64,000 nt of DNA from Candidatus Gastranaerophilales bacterium (GTDB lineage Bacteria > Cyanobacteriota > Vampirovibrionia > Gastranaerophilales > Gastranaerophilaceae), in contig CALVAO010000004.1 in the NCBI GenBank assembly GCA_944325515.1, positions 1-64,000 on the forward strand. Reading direction: 5' to 3'. Position numbers and translations under genes: made by a program. How positions within the stretch are numbered: position 1 is the stretch's first letter; each line of letters starts with the position of its first letter. Below, piece after piece: positions 1 to 11,157 of this stretch. The notes below the pieces were generated by a model that did not search any database, was not told where the DNA came from, and was given only the letters and a program-made list of their open reading frames with translations.

Positions 1-91
1 ATCTCTGACATTATTTGGAAAGTTTTATTTGCTGATTAATTGTAAATTTTTCGTTACAATCAAGAGAAATATCTACTCAGCTTCCATTCTC

Positions 92-628
92 CTAATTTGA
101 GGGATAATTAACTTCTGTTGTATTAACCCTGTCGCAGCCATCAATTTGTGCGGGCAAATTCATTGTTTTGGGAAGGTCCGCGCTTTTTAGTAAGGCTTTA
201 AAAGTTTGTTCATTAAAAGTACCATCTGCGTTATAACTTAATGCTTTCTTGAGCCTTCTAATAGCACCGTTTTCACCAAGTATTCCGAAGTCTTCTACAA
301 GATTAGGATAGAATGTCTCTACAATGTCTTTCCATGTATCTCCGCCTTTTGGTTTATATGCTATTTCATCTTCTTTATCTTCTTTTACTACAGGCGAACA
401 ATCTTGCTGCACTCCTTCAGTCACTGGTGTTTCTGATTTTACAAATCCCATAATTTCTGCACAGTCCTCTTCAGAAAAATTTGCTTTTTCTTTTGCAAAC
501 ATCGAATCAAATATACTTTTTTCTGCTTCTGTATTTATGTAACCATCGGAATTCGTTTCACCTCCTGCAGCTTTTACCCGCGCTTCTACTCTGCTAATAA
601 ATTCCTTACCGATACCAAAATTTTCCAT
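92..628 (-). CDS. LysM-like small protein (178 aa)
   Basis: I do not recognise the family. The C-terminal half (about residues 95-150) contains a GDTWKDIVETFYPNL segment that resembles the start of a LysM peptidoglycan-binding repeat, so a cell-wall role is possible. The N-terminal 75 residues are acidic and contain an EF-hand-like DGYINTEAEK stretch, which is weak. There is no signal peptide or membrane segment. I chose the ATG at 628 because AAAGGAAC lies just upstream on the minus strand. An open frame continues to a TTG at 829, but that extension is Phe/Tyr-rich, lacks a ribosome site and looks non-coding. A dyad (676-693) lies about 50-65 bp upstream and an HLR1-like box (977-994) about 350 bp upstream. 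The product is soluble and hypothetical. Confidence 0.7.
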   Translation of the reverse strand: MENFGIGKEFISRVEARVKAAGGETNSDGYINTEAEKSIFDSMFAKEKANFSEEDCAEIMGFVKSETPVTEGVQQDCSPVVKEDKEDEIAYKPKGGDTWKDIVETFYPNLVEDFGILGENGAIRRLKKALSYNADGTFNEQTFKALLKSADLPKTMNLPAQIDGCDRVNTTEVNYPSN

Positions 629-675
629 GATCTTGTTCCTTTCTATTTTAATTAAGTTGTATATCTTGCACCATT

Positions 676-693
676 TTGCATAAAATGATGCAA
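676..693. promoter_or_regulatory. Operator-like dyad TTGCAT-n6-ATGCAA
   Basis: An 18-bp inverted repeat (TTGCAT, six bases, ATGCAA) lies upstream of the 178-aa gene. The same core, TGCATCATTTTATG, recurs in opposite orientation at 864-881. Paired dyads upstream of one gene suggest a repressor or activator site, but no regulator is known. Confidence 0.35.
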
Positions 694-863
694 GATTAGT
701 AAATAACAAAATAGGAGTGTAATACAACAATGAAGAGTACAGTACACAAAAAACCACCATAAGTTCTGAATAAAACGAATAACAAAAGAAGCTAAAGTTA
801 TTTTGTGCCAGCATGGCTAAATAGAACAATAATAAGCTCTTTTAAAAGCTGTAAAGCAGTAAT

Positions 864-881
864 ATGCATCATTTTATGTAT
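864..881. promoter_or_regulatory. Second copy of the TGCATCATTTTATG dyad
   Basis: ATGCAT-n6-ATGTAT shares a 14-base core with the dyad at 676-693, in inverted orientation. The spacer 629-1091 holds no convincing gene. It contains these two dyads, an HLR1-like box at 977-994 and the lysS terminator. Confidence 0.3.
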
Positions 882-976
882 TTTGGTGCATAAAAATTTT
901 TCTTATTTTCTTATTTCTTACTTACATTATTGTTTACGGCATTCTTGTTGAAAACTTTAGGATTTTTAAGAGAATT

Positions 977-994
977 GTTACAAATCTTTACAAC
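977..994 (-). promoter_or_regulatory. HLR1-like tandem box
   Basis: GTTACAAA-TC-TTTACAAC matches the remembered HLR1 consensus (G/T)TTACA(A/T)(A/T)-NN-(G/T)TTACA(A/T)(A/T) except at the last base. Read toward the minus-strand 178-aa gene it has the same orientation as the other boxes. It lies about 350 bp from the start codon, farther than the usual 73-86 bp, so the target is uncertain. Confidence 0.45.
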
Positions 995-1033
995 GTATAT
1001 TGGGCACATTCAAGAAGCAATCGCAACATTCAG

Positions 1034-1080
1034 AATAATAAATATGGGTTGGATTTTTCATCCAACCCATATTTATTATT
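1034..1080 (-). terminator. Rho-independent terminator of lysS
   Basis: A perfect 20-bp inverted repeat (1034-1053 with 1061-1080) with a 7-base loop lies 12 bp after the lysS stop. The minus strand then runs into an AT-rich tract. It probably ends the lysS transcript. Confidence 0.75.
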
Positions 1081-1091
1081 TATTTTCGATT

Positions 1092-2627
1092 TTAATTTTC
1101 AACTTTCTTCAATGTCGGGAATGCAATTACATCTCTTATTGTCGGAGAGTTCGTAAGCAGCATTACGAGCCTGTCGATTCCCATTCCCATACCGCCTGTC
1201 GGAGCCAGACCATATTCAAGAGCATTTATGTAATCTTCATCAATAGACATAGCTTCTTCATCTCCGTTTGCTTTCGCCAGAGCTTGAGCTTCAAAGCGAT
1301 AACGTTGGTCTATCGGATCTGTTAGTTCAGAAAACGCATTTGCTATTTCCCAGCCATTTACACGGGTTTCAAATCTCTCGGTTAAGCGGTCATTATCTCT
1401 ATGAACTTTTGCAAGCGGTGAGATTTCTCTCGGGTAATCAATAATATGAACCGGCTGGATTAGAGTAGGTTCAACAGTTGCTTCAAAAACTGCTTCCACA
1501 ATCTGCCCCCAGTTCATTTCTTCATCAACTTCTATATGCATTGCTTTTGCTCTATCATAAGCCTCTTTTGCCGTAAAGAACTCACCGAAATCAACGCCGG
1601 TCATTTCTTTAATAGAGCCGAGCATTGTTTTTCTATCCCACGGCGGGGTTAAATCAATTTCGTTTTCTCCGTACTGGATTTTAGTTGTACCCAAAACTTC
1701 CTGCGCAACATAAGCGACAAGATTTTCTGTCAAAGCCATCATTTCATTATAATCCACATAAGATTGGTATAATTCAATCATAGTAAATTCTGGGTTATGG
1801 CGAGTATCAATACCTTCATTTCTAAAGCATCTTGAGAGTTCAAAGATTTTTTCGCTTAAACCGCCAACCATAAGTCTTTTCAAGTGAAGTTCCGGCGCAA
1901 TTCTTAAAGTCAAATCCATATCAAGAGCATTGTGGTGAGTAATAAACGGTCTTGCGTTAGCACCGGAAGCTTGAGTATGCAGCATAGGAGTTTCAACTTC
2001 CAAAAAGCCTTGATTTGTAAGATATTCACGAACCTTTTGAATAATTAAACTTCTTTTTCTAAATGTATCTCTTGTTTTTTCGTTTACTATCAAATCCACA
2101 TATCTTTGTCTGTATTTGGTTTCTGTATCAGACATTGTGTGATAAGATTTTAACTGCTCTAATTTTTCTTCACTGATTTGTTTGTTAGGAAGCGGAAGCA
2201 ATGATTTAGAGAGCATTTTAAAAGTTTTTGCTTTTATTGAAAGCTCCCCTCTCGGTGTTCTTCGTATTGTTCCAGAAAAACCTAAAATATCCCCGATATC
2301 AACAAGTTTAAGTGTTTTAACCATTTCCGGATCCATATTATCTTTATGAGAAAAAATTTGGATTTTACCCGTTGCGTCCATAAGATCAATAAACATTCCT
2401 GAATTTCTTATTGCCATAACCCTGCCTGCTACGGAATAGAAATCTTCTGTTTCTTCTCCTGCCGGAAGGTCTTTGTACTTATCCTGCAAGAATTTTGCAT
2501 CAGCGTCCTTATCAAAGGAATAAGGATATGGATTAATCCCTTTATCCGCAAGCTCTGCAAGTTTTTGAATCCTTGTTTGTCTTATAGTTTCTTTAGCCGA
2601 AATAGGCTCTTTTGTTTGTTGTGTCAT
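1092..2627 (-). CDS. lysS: Lysine--tRNA ligase, class II
   Basis: Charges tRNA-Lys with lysine in the cytoplasm. The 511-residue length is normal for a bacterial class II enzyme. An N-terminal OB-fold anticodon-binding domain (about residues 63-160, VAGRVMAIRNSGMFIDL) is followed by the class II catalytic core. Motif 2 is visible as RCFRNEGIDTRHNPEF and motif 3 as GGMGMGIDRL close to the C terminus. The start ATG has GAGGA upstream. The gene stands alone on the minus strand, divergent from the small ORF at 2693, and is closed by a strong terminator at 1034-1080. Identification is by clear family motifs. Confidence 0.97.
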   Translation of the reverse strand: MTQQTKEPISAKETIRQTRIQKLAELADKGINPYPYSFDKDADAKFLQDKYKDLPAGEETEDFYSVAGRVMAIRNSGMFIDLMDATGKIQIFSHKDNMDPEMVKTLKLVDIGDILGFSGTIRRTPRGELSIKAKTFKMLSKSLLPLPNKQISEEKLEQLKSYHTMSDTETKYRQRYVDLIVNEKTRDTFRKRSLIIQKVREYLTNQGFLEVETPMLHTQASGANARPFITHHNALDMDLTLRIAPELHLKRLMVGGLSEKIFELSRCFRNEGIDTRHNPEFTMIELYQSYVDYNEMMALTENLVAYVAQEVLGTTKIQYGENEIDLTPPWDRKTMLGSIKEMTGVDFGEFFTAKEAYDRAKAMHIEVDEEMNWGQIVEAVFEATVEPTLIQPVHIIDYPREISPLAKVHRDNDRLTERFETRVNGWEIANAFSELTDPIDQRYRFEAQALAKANGDEEAMSIDEDYINALEYGLAPTGGMGMGIDRLVMLLTNSPTIRDVIAFPTLKKVEN

Positions 2628-2692
2628 ATTTAAGTCCTCATATTTATATATTCAATATTTTAACATAAATATATTTGTGCAAAAATATAACT

Positions 2693-3019
2693 ATGAAGAT
2701 TTTACCATTAGTTGTTAATACAAGTAAAAGCATAAAAGAAACTACGGTTAGAGTTTCAAAAGCCGGGAAAAACGGGTATGATATAGGCTTACGGACTTCT
2801 AAAATTTATAAAAAAGGTGATACCGCAACACTTTTAAATATAAGCCGGTGTGTTGGGCGAAAACTAAAACAAGAAACAACTATAGATGACCTGCCCATCG
2901 TAGCAGGAGCAATTGGAATGCTGATACCATTACCGCTGGCAAGCCCGGCACTTCTTGCACTTGGCAAGGTCGTTCAAGTCATTACTAAACGTATGAAAAA
3001 CTTTAGGCACACAAAATAA
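2693..3019 (+). CDS. Small hypothetical protein with one hydrophobic segment (108 aa)
   Basis: Family not recognised. The protein is basic, with a conserved-looking middle (residues about 30-55) and a hydrophobic, proline-containing segment near residues 70-98 that could be a single membrane helix or hairpin, then a basic tail. The ATG at 2693 is preferred over an upstream TTG at 2675. No ribosome site is visible at either, and a TATATT box lies about 18 bp upstream, so translation may start close to the 5' end of the mRNA. It is divergent from lysS with a shared 65-bp spacer. Coding status is moderately supported by length and codon use. Confidence 0.55.
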   Translation: MKILPLVVNTSKSIKETTVRVSKAGKNGYDIGLRTSKIYKKGDTATLLNISRCVGRKLKQETTIDDLPIVAGAIGMLIPLPLASPALLALGKVVQVITKRMKNFRHTK

Positions 3020-3072
3020 AAGGATTATGAATTCAAAATTTCTTCCGCACTTCATAAAGCTTAATAAAGTAA

Positions 3073-3101
3073 TTTACAAACAGGCTTATATTTGTTATAC
3101 T
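3073..3101 (+). promoter_or_regulatory. Promoter of rimP-nusA
   Basis: TTTACA (3073-3078) and TATACT (3096-3101) are separated by 17 bp, a near-consensus sigma-70 promoter. Predicted +1 is near 3108, about 80 bp before the rimP start and just ahead of a terminator-like hairpin. Confidence 0.7.
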
Positions 3102-3121
3102 CAAATAGTAAATAGTTTCTT

Positions 3122-3155
3122 AAAAAAAGAACGGTACAATTCCCGTTCTTTTTTT
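3122..3155 (+). terminator. Leader terminator or attenuator before rimP-nusA
   Basis: A-rich stem ending GAACGG (3122-3133) pairs with CCGTTC and a run of T (3143-3155), which is an intrinsic terminator. It lies about 14 nt downstream of the predicted start of the rimP transcript rather than directly after the previous gene, so it may attenuate rimP-nusA. It could also simply end the 2693 gene. Confidence 0.75.
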
Positions 3156-3188
3156 ATTCAAAGGGAGAGTACAGCCCGAAGGTGAAAT

Positions 3189-3671
3189 ATGAAACAGGAC
3201 ATTAACAGACATGAAATATTGGAAAAAATTACACCACTCATAGAAAATACAGCTATGAGGTATAATCTTATACCTATTGAGATTGAATTTATTAAAGAAA
3301 ATCACAAATGGTTTTTAAGAATATATTTATACTCATATGAAAAAGATATTACGCTTGATGACTGTGAAAAAGTTACCAGAAGTCTTAACGACTTCCTGGA
3401 TGAGTTAATACCTGTAAAATACTATCTGGAAGTATCTTCTCCGGGGTTGGAAAGAAAGTTTAAGTCTGATAAAGAGTTTATTATATTTAAAGGCAGACGA
3501 ATAAGTTTAAAATTAAAAACCCCTCTGGAAGGTGAAACAGAAAAAATCTTCAAAGGAGAAATATTGGATTGGAATGAAACAGACGGCTTAAAATTTTTAA
3601 GGTTTGAAGATGGAGAAGAATTAATAATACCTAAATCTAATATTCAATCCGCAAAATTATATATTGATTAA
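3189..3671 (+). CDS. rimP: Ribosome maturation factor RimP
   Basis: Assists maturation of the 30S ribosomal subunit in the cytoplasm. The 160-residue length is typical. The conserved YLEVSSPGLERKF signature of the N-terminal RimP domain lies at about residues 78-90, followed by the small C-terminal SH3-like beta domain. The start has GAAGGTG upstream at good spacing. It is the first gene of a two-gene operon with nusA, 26 bp downstream, the same order as in many bacteria. The operon has its own near-consensus promoter and a terminator-like hairpin in the leader. Confidence 0.95.
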   Translation: MKQDINRHEILEKITPLIENTAMRYNLIPIEIEFIKENHKWFLRIYLYSYEKDITLDDCEKVTRSLNDFLDELIPVKYYLEVSSPGLERKFKSDKEFIIFKGRRISLKLKTPLEGETEKIFKGEILDWNETDGLKFLRFEDGEELIIPKSNIQSAKLYID

Positions 3672-3697
3672 TTGCAGAAAATAGAAAGGAAAATATA

Positions 3698-4939
3698 ATG
3701 ATTAAAATTGGAACAGCATTATTTGAAGCTTGTGAAGAGCTGGAAAGAGAACGTGGTATTTCAAAAGAAGTATTAATTGCATCATTATGTGATGCGATGG
3801 TTGCTGCATATAAAAAACATATGCACGTAAAAGATGCCGCTAATATTGAAGCTATATTGGATGAACAAACCGGTGAAATTGGTGTATTCAGTACAAAAAC
3901 AGTTGTTGAAACAGTGGAAGATCCGGACACTCAAATATCTCTTGAAGATGCAAAAGAAATTGATGACGAAGTCGAAGTAGATGATGAAGTTAAAATTGAA
4001 GTCACTCCGGAACAATTTGGCAGAATTGCTGCACAATCTGCAAAACAAGTTATCACCCAGCGCATACGTGATGCGGAAAGAAATAATATTCTGAACGAAT
4101 TTCTTGAGAAAAAAGGAACATTAACAACAGGTATTATTCAGCGTGTAGAAAACAGAAATGTTATTGTAAATATTGGCAAAACTGATGCTATTATGCCGCA
4201 AAGAGAGCAAATACCAAGAGAATACTATAAACCTGGTAACAGAATAAGAGTATTTGTTTTAAACGTAAAAGAAACAAACAGACTTCCGCAGGTAATTGTT
4301 TCACATGCACATCCGGAAATAGTTAAAGAATTGTTTGAACTTGAAGTTCCGGAAATAGAAGACGGTATTGTAGAAATTAAATCTATTGCCAGAGAAGCTG
4401 GATTTAGAACAAAAATTGCAGTTTGGTCAAATGATCCGGAAGTTGATTCCGTTGGCGCCTGCATTGGTCCGAGAGGTTCAAGAATACAAACAATTGTTGG
4501 TGAATTGAAAAACGAAAAAATCGATATTGTAAGATGGTCACCGGATCCTGTTGAATACATAGTCAACGCAATATCTCCTGCCAGAGTCGTTTCTGTTGAT
4601 ATTATGACTGATGATGAAGAAACAAAAGATGCTTTAGTTGTTGTACCGGATGATCAGTTATCACTGGCTATCGGCAGAGAAGGACAAAATGTCAGACTTG
4701 CTCATAGATTAACCGGTTGGAAAATTGATATCAAGAGCGTTTCTCAAATGGAAGATGAAGAAGCTGCAAACAATTCAAATTATGAATATCACGAAGAACC
4801 GGATGAAACTGAAGAGGAAAGGGCTGTTGATTCAGACGAAATTCAAGAAGAAATTGAAGAAGAGATGAATCAGCAGGAACTTGATGAAGAAGATATTCAA
4901 GCTGAAGAAATTGAAGATGAAACTTCTGAAGAGGAATAA
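3698..4939 (+). CDS. nusA: Transcription termination/antitermination protein NusA
   Basis: Binds RNA polymerase and nascent RNA to control pausing, termination and antitermination. The N-terminal polymerase-binding domain (1-130) is followed by an S1 domain (about 135-200, GIIQRVENRNVIVNIGKTDA) and two KH domains with GACIGPRGSRI and LAIGREGQNVRL loops. The last 65 residues are a very acidic, low-complexity tail in place of the acidic repeats of enterobacterial NusA. Length is 413 aa. The ribosome site is AGAAAGGA. The usual downstream ylxR and infB genes are absent: a terminator at 4953 closes the operon, so here rimP-nusA is a stand-alone unit. Confidence 0.97.
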   Translation: MIKIGTALFEACEELERERGISKEVLIASLCDAMVAAYKKHMHVKDAANIEAILDEQTGEIGVFSTKTVVETVEDPDTQISLEDAKEIDDEVEVDDEVKIEVTPEQFGRIAAQSAKQVITQRIRDAERNNILNEFLEKKGTLTTGIIQRVENRNVIVNIGKTDAIMPQREQIPREYYKPGNRIRVFVLNVKETNRLPQVIVSHAHPEIVKELFELEVPEIEDGIVEIKSIAREAGFRTKIAVWSNDPEVDSVGACIGPRGSRIQTIVGELKNEKIDIVRWSPDPVEYIVNAISPARVVSVDIMTDDEETKDALVVVPDDQLSLAIGREGQNVRLAHRLTGWKIDIKSVSQMEDEEAANNSNYEYHEEPDETEEERAVDSDEIQEEIEEEMNQQELDEEDIQAEEIEDETSEEE

Positions 4940-4952
4940 TAAAGATAGTTAA

Positions 4953-4984
4953 AAAACCGGAGAAAAATTCTCCGGTTTTTTTAT
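4953..4984 (+). terminator. Terminator of rimP-nusA
   Basis: A stem built on ACCGGAGAA and TTCTCCGGT is followed by seven T residues, starting 14 bp after the nusA stop. It is a classical intrinsic terminator. Confidence 0.9.
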
Positions 4985-5101
4985 TATATTGAATTACCAT
5001 TTTGCCATCATTTTCTGAATCCATAAAGGTATATTTTATAAAATTTTTTTCAAAGTTTATTGTACAATTTTTTAAAGTTTGCTTAGGTATCCATTTTGCA
5101 G

Positions 5102-5167
5102 TTTTGCACCAATATTTTTCATAAACAAATACACACGGGCATTTTTTAATCCAATAATGGTGCAATT
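5102..5167. repeat. Short MITE-like repeat, copy 1
   Basis: A 66-bp element bounded by inverted TTGCACCA / TGGTGCAA ends. A second copy lies at 14609-14675, with an uninterrupted identical stretch of about 33 bases. It has no coding capacity. The spacer 4940-5876 contains no gene I can support and is made of several such repeat modules. Confidence 0.7.
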
Positions 5168-5209
5168 ACTACTAAGACGCCCTTGCCTGAGCCCGTTCAG
5201 ACAATTGTG

Positions 5210-5312
5210 TGTCATCTTGAAAGCGTAGAAAATCGGGGGTAAATGAGGGGTAAATGAGGGGTAAATGAATGAGAAGAGTAAGTAATATTTTCTTCCTTTT
5301 ACCCCCGATTTT
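5210..5312. repeat. Inverted repeat enclosing an 11-bp tandem repeat
   Basis: The opening module at 5210-5231 recurs with one base changed at 14412-14433. A perfect 15-bp inverted repeat follows (5229-5243 with 5298-5312, core TCGGGGGTAAA). Its interior begins with three tandem units of about 11 bp (GAGGGGTAAAT). It is non-coding and could fold into a long hairpin. Confidence 0.65.
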
Positions 5313-5324
5313 CAAGCTGTTCAA

Positions 5325-5442
5325 GATCTTATCGGATATAAGGCAGATTCTTCCAACCGGTATGATGCTGAAACGCGCCTTAGACTATTGTAACACCCTT
5401 TAAAAAATACCACTTTGTCGGCTTGTTCAGCATGACAGTTAA
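5325..5442 (+). repeat. Dispersed repeat, copy 1 (inverted copy at 18411-18529)
   Basis: This roughly 118-bp segment matches the reverse complement of 18411-18529 along most of its length. The best block is around GCTGAAACGCGCCTTAG, followed by TTGTAACACCC. Its last 22 bases also recur at 14747-14768. The family is dispersed and non-coding. Confidence 0.75.
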
Positions 5443-5541
5443 AAAAATAACTCTAATGTAACGCAATACATATTATGTTACATTAGGACTCTAATTTTAT
5501 GGCTAAAATTAGTATAATATCTGGCATTTTTACTTATTGTT

Positions 5542-5581
5542 GCTTTCTTTCTCTTTTTTCGCATTAAAAGAGAAAGAAAGC
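5542..5581. repeat. 16-bp perfect inverted repeat
   Basis: GCTTTCTTTCTCTTTT (5542-5557) pairs with its exact complement at 5566-5581 across an 8-base loop. Further hairpins follow at 5655-5668 (ACCGGC / GCCGGT). They are probably parts of the spacer's repeat cluster rather than a terminator, because no gene ends here. Confidence 0.6.
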
Positions 5582-5774
5582 GACAGAAAGAAAGAGAAAA
5601 GAAACGGCTGTTTTCAATGCCCTTAAGGGCATTGATTTAGCCCTCCAGTGCTTGACCGGCAAGCCGGTTTTCTTTCGCTCACTATCGATGCTCACGCATC
5701 ACGTCCACGGCGTACGCATTGTTAGTACATTGTACTTAGATTACATTAGACCGTAAAATTTTTCTTAAAGAGCA

Positions 5775-5800
5775 GCAGGGTAGACTAAAGTCTACCCTGC
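5775..5800. repeat. GGTAGACT palindrome, copy 1
   Basis: A perfect 12-bp inverted repeat (GCAGGGTAGACT, two bases, complement). The core GGTAGACT-nn-AGTCTACC recurs twice at 14444-14461 and 14471-14488. It may also serve as a terminator for the gene ending at 5877 on the minus strand, although a T-run is lacking. Confidence 0.65.
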
Positions 5801-5876
5801 AAGTTATTATGTTTTTCTACTTAAAACGGTTTCTGGATTACTATACAACCCTATAGAAAATACGGCTGATAGTGTC

Positions 5877-9496
<3,620 letters not shown>

Positions 9497-9498
9497 AT

Positions 9499-10035
9499 CT
9501 ATCCTACAAGATTATTAGCACCTGCATCTTCAACATTTACGCTAGAAGACACTCTTACATCAGAAATTGTTCCATTAAACTTATAATTTTCCCCTTCGAG
9601 AGTTACAGGAAGTCCCATTTTTATTTTATTACCGCCTACTACAGCGCCGTCTTTCGTAATCTTTGCCGTATCAGTAATCGTTACAATGGCATCATAAATA
9701 GCCGGCTGTGCAGGGTCATTTATCAAAATATACTGTTCTTTAGCTTTTTGAGATGCTATAGCAGTCTGCCTCGGCTGAGATGTTACTTTTAAAACATTCA
9801 ATTCAGTATATGGGACATTTCTAATAGTTATAAAAGTTTTACCATTTGACTTTATAGGGAATTCATCACCAGTTACAGTAACACCTCTTAAAAACACTTG
9901 AAAAGTTATGGCGGAAGTAGCTTCAATTTGCTTATCAGCAGTTTGTCTAAAATGTTTCATTGTCAAAACTCCGACAATAAGAGCTGCAACAACACCTAAA
10001 ACAATGATAATATCAACAATATTAAAATTTTTCAT
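9499..10035 (-). CDS. DUF4330-like membrane-anchored protein
   Basis: A 178-aa protein with one N-terminal membrane helix (about residues 8-26, VDIIIVLGVVAALIVGVL) and an extracytoplasmic beta-rich remainder. The layout and the N-terminal pattern resemble DUF4330, a family I remember as mainly cyanobacterial. The assignment is from memory and not tested. The ribosome site GGAGGAG is strong. It lies 17 bp after rfaE1 and 2 bp before the IctB-like gene, consistent with an accessory role in envelope glycan synthesis. No catalytic motif is visible. Confidence 0.7.
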   Translation of the reverse strand: MKNFNIVDIIIVLGVVAALIVGVLTMKHFRQTADKQIEATSAITFQVFLRGVTVTGDEFPIKSNGKTFITIRNVPYTELNVLKVTSQPRQTAIASQKAKEQYILINDPAQPAIYDAIVTITDTAKITKDGAVVGGNKIKMGLPVTLEGENYKFNGTISDVRVSSSVNVEDAGANNLVG

Positions 10036-10052
10036 TAAGAAATCTCCTCCAA

Positions 10053-11072
10053 TTACTCTTCTATTTCTATTTTGTTAGGAATTGAGTTTATAATCTCATC
10101 AATTGTTGTAGTGGCACATCCATATTGCTTAATAACGATACCTGCTGCTATATTGCCTATTATAGCTGCGTAGACAGGTTCTGCTCCAACAGCAAGAGCA
10201 AGCGTGTAAACCGCCGTAACAGTATCACCTGCACCTGTTACATCAAAAACTTCTGCTTTATTAAACACAGGGATGTGTGTATAATGATTGTTTTTTTCTA
10301 TTACAACCATTCCATCAGCACCGCATGTTATAAGCACAGCTTCGCAGCCAGTCTTTTCCAGTAAAAGATTACCCGCTTTTAAGAAATCTTCTTTATTCTT
10401 TAAATAGAAACCTGCATGTTTTTGTGTATCCGGCAGATTAGGAGTCATTGACGTAATACCTTTATACCTGCTAAGGTCTTTTTGCGCATCAACAATAACT
10501 TTTTTATTATATTTATGAGCAATATCCACAATGCTTCTTACAACCTTATCCGTCAATGTCCCGATATGATAATCTGATAAGATAACAGCATCGTGTTCGG
10601 GTATGAGCTTTTCTGCTTCAGCTATCAATTTAAGTTCTGTTTCTGCAGAAAGCGGAGCATTAGTTTGTCTGTCAATTCGCACAATCTGCTGCGTTATAGA
10701 ATGAGAACAAGAACCGGATATTCTGGTCTTTGTAATAGTTTTTCTTGTTTTATCTTTTATAAGCGAAGAGCAGTTTATACCGGCATCATTAAATGCATTA
10801 ATCAAATCATTTGCTTGATAATCATCACCTATCACACCAATTACACTAACTTTGCCGCCGTTTATTTCAGAAACGTTATGGGCAGCATTTGAAGCACCTC
10901 CGAGAATATATTTTGTATGCGTATGCTGTAATATAAGAACAGGCGCTTCTCTTGAAATACGTTCAGTATCTCCGTATACCATTTCATCCAGTGCAAGATC
11001 ACCGATGACAAGAATTTTTGCTTGATTCAAATTTTTAACAATACTTTTCAGTTTCTCTCTGTTTATATCCAT
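10053..11072 (-). CDS. rfaE1: PfkB-family sugar kinase, RfaE1/HldE kinase-domain type
   Basis: Predicted to phosphorylate D-glycero-D-manno-heptose 7-phosphate at C1 in the ADP-heptose pathway for lipopolysaccharide core. The 339-residue protein has the PfkB fold with an N-terminal ILVIGDLALDEMVYG strand, the GGASNAAHNV sugar-binding region and the C-terminal DVTGAGDTV motif that carries the catalytic Asp and anion hole. The cytidylyltransferase half of the bifunctional enzyme is absent, so a separate gene must provide it. I chose the ATG at 11072 over 11111 because the family starts there. It leads the five-gene minus-strand operon that includes ligA. Another PfkB sugar substrate cannot be excluded. 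Confidence 0.85.
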   Translation of the reverse strand: MDINREKLKSIVKNLNQAKILVIGDLALDEMVYGDTERISREAPVLILQHTHTKYILGGASNAAHNVSEINGGKVSVIGVIGDDYQANDLINAFNDAGINCSSLIKDKTRKTITKTRISGSCSHSITQQIVRIDRQTNAPLSAETELKLIAEAEKLIPEHDAVILSDYHIGTLTDKVVRSIVDIAHKYNKKVIVDAQKDLSRYKGITSMTPNLPDTQKHAGFYLKNKEDFLKAGNLLLEKTGCEAVLITCGADGMVVIEKNNHYTHIPVFNKAEVFDVTGAGDTVTAVYTLALAVGAEPVYAAIIGNIAAGIVIKQYGCATTTIDEIINSIPNKIEIEE

Positions 11073-11157
11073 ACTAATCTCACTTATGATTGCCTTATAG
11101 CAAAATATCATATATAATATATTTATATCATACTACAAAAATGAAAAGAGAGTTAGA

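Noticed and set aside
629-829. Upstream extension of the 178-aa gene to a TTG at 829
   Set aside because: Phe/Tyr-rich composition unlike the rest, no ribosome site, and a good AAAGGAAC site directly before the ATG at 628. The extension also covers the dyad at 676-693.
5233-5270. Possible CRISPR-like array from GAGGGGTAAAT repeats
   Set aside because: Units of 11 bp without unique spacers; no cas gene in the window.
5542-5668. Terminator or small RNA in the CTTTC/GAAAG hairpin region
   Set aside because: No promoter and no gene ends there. The hairpins are better explained as parts of the dispersed repeat island.
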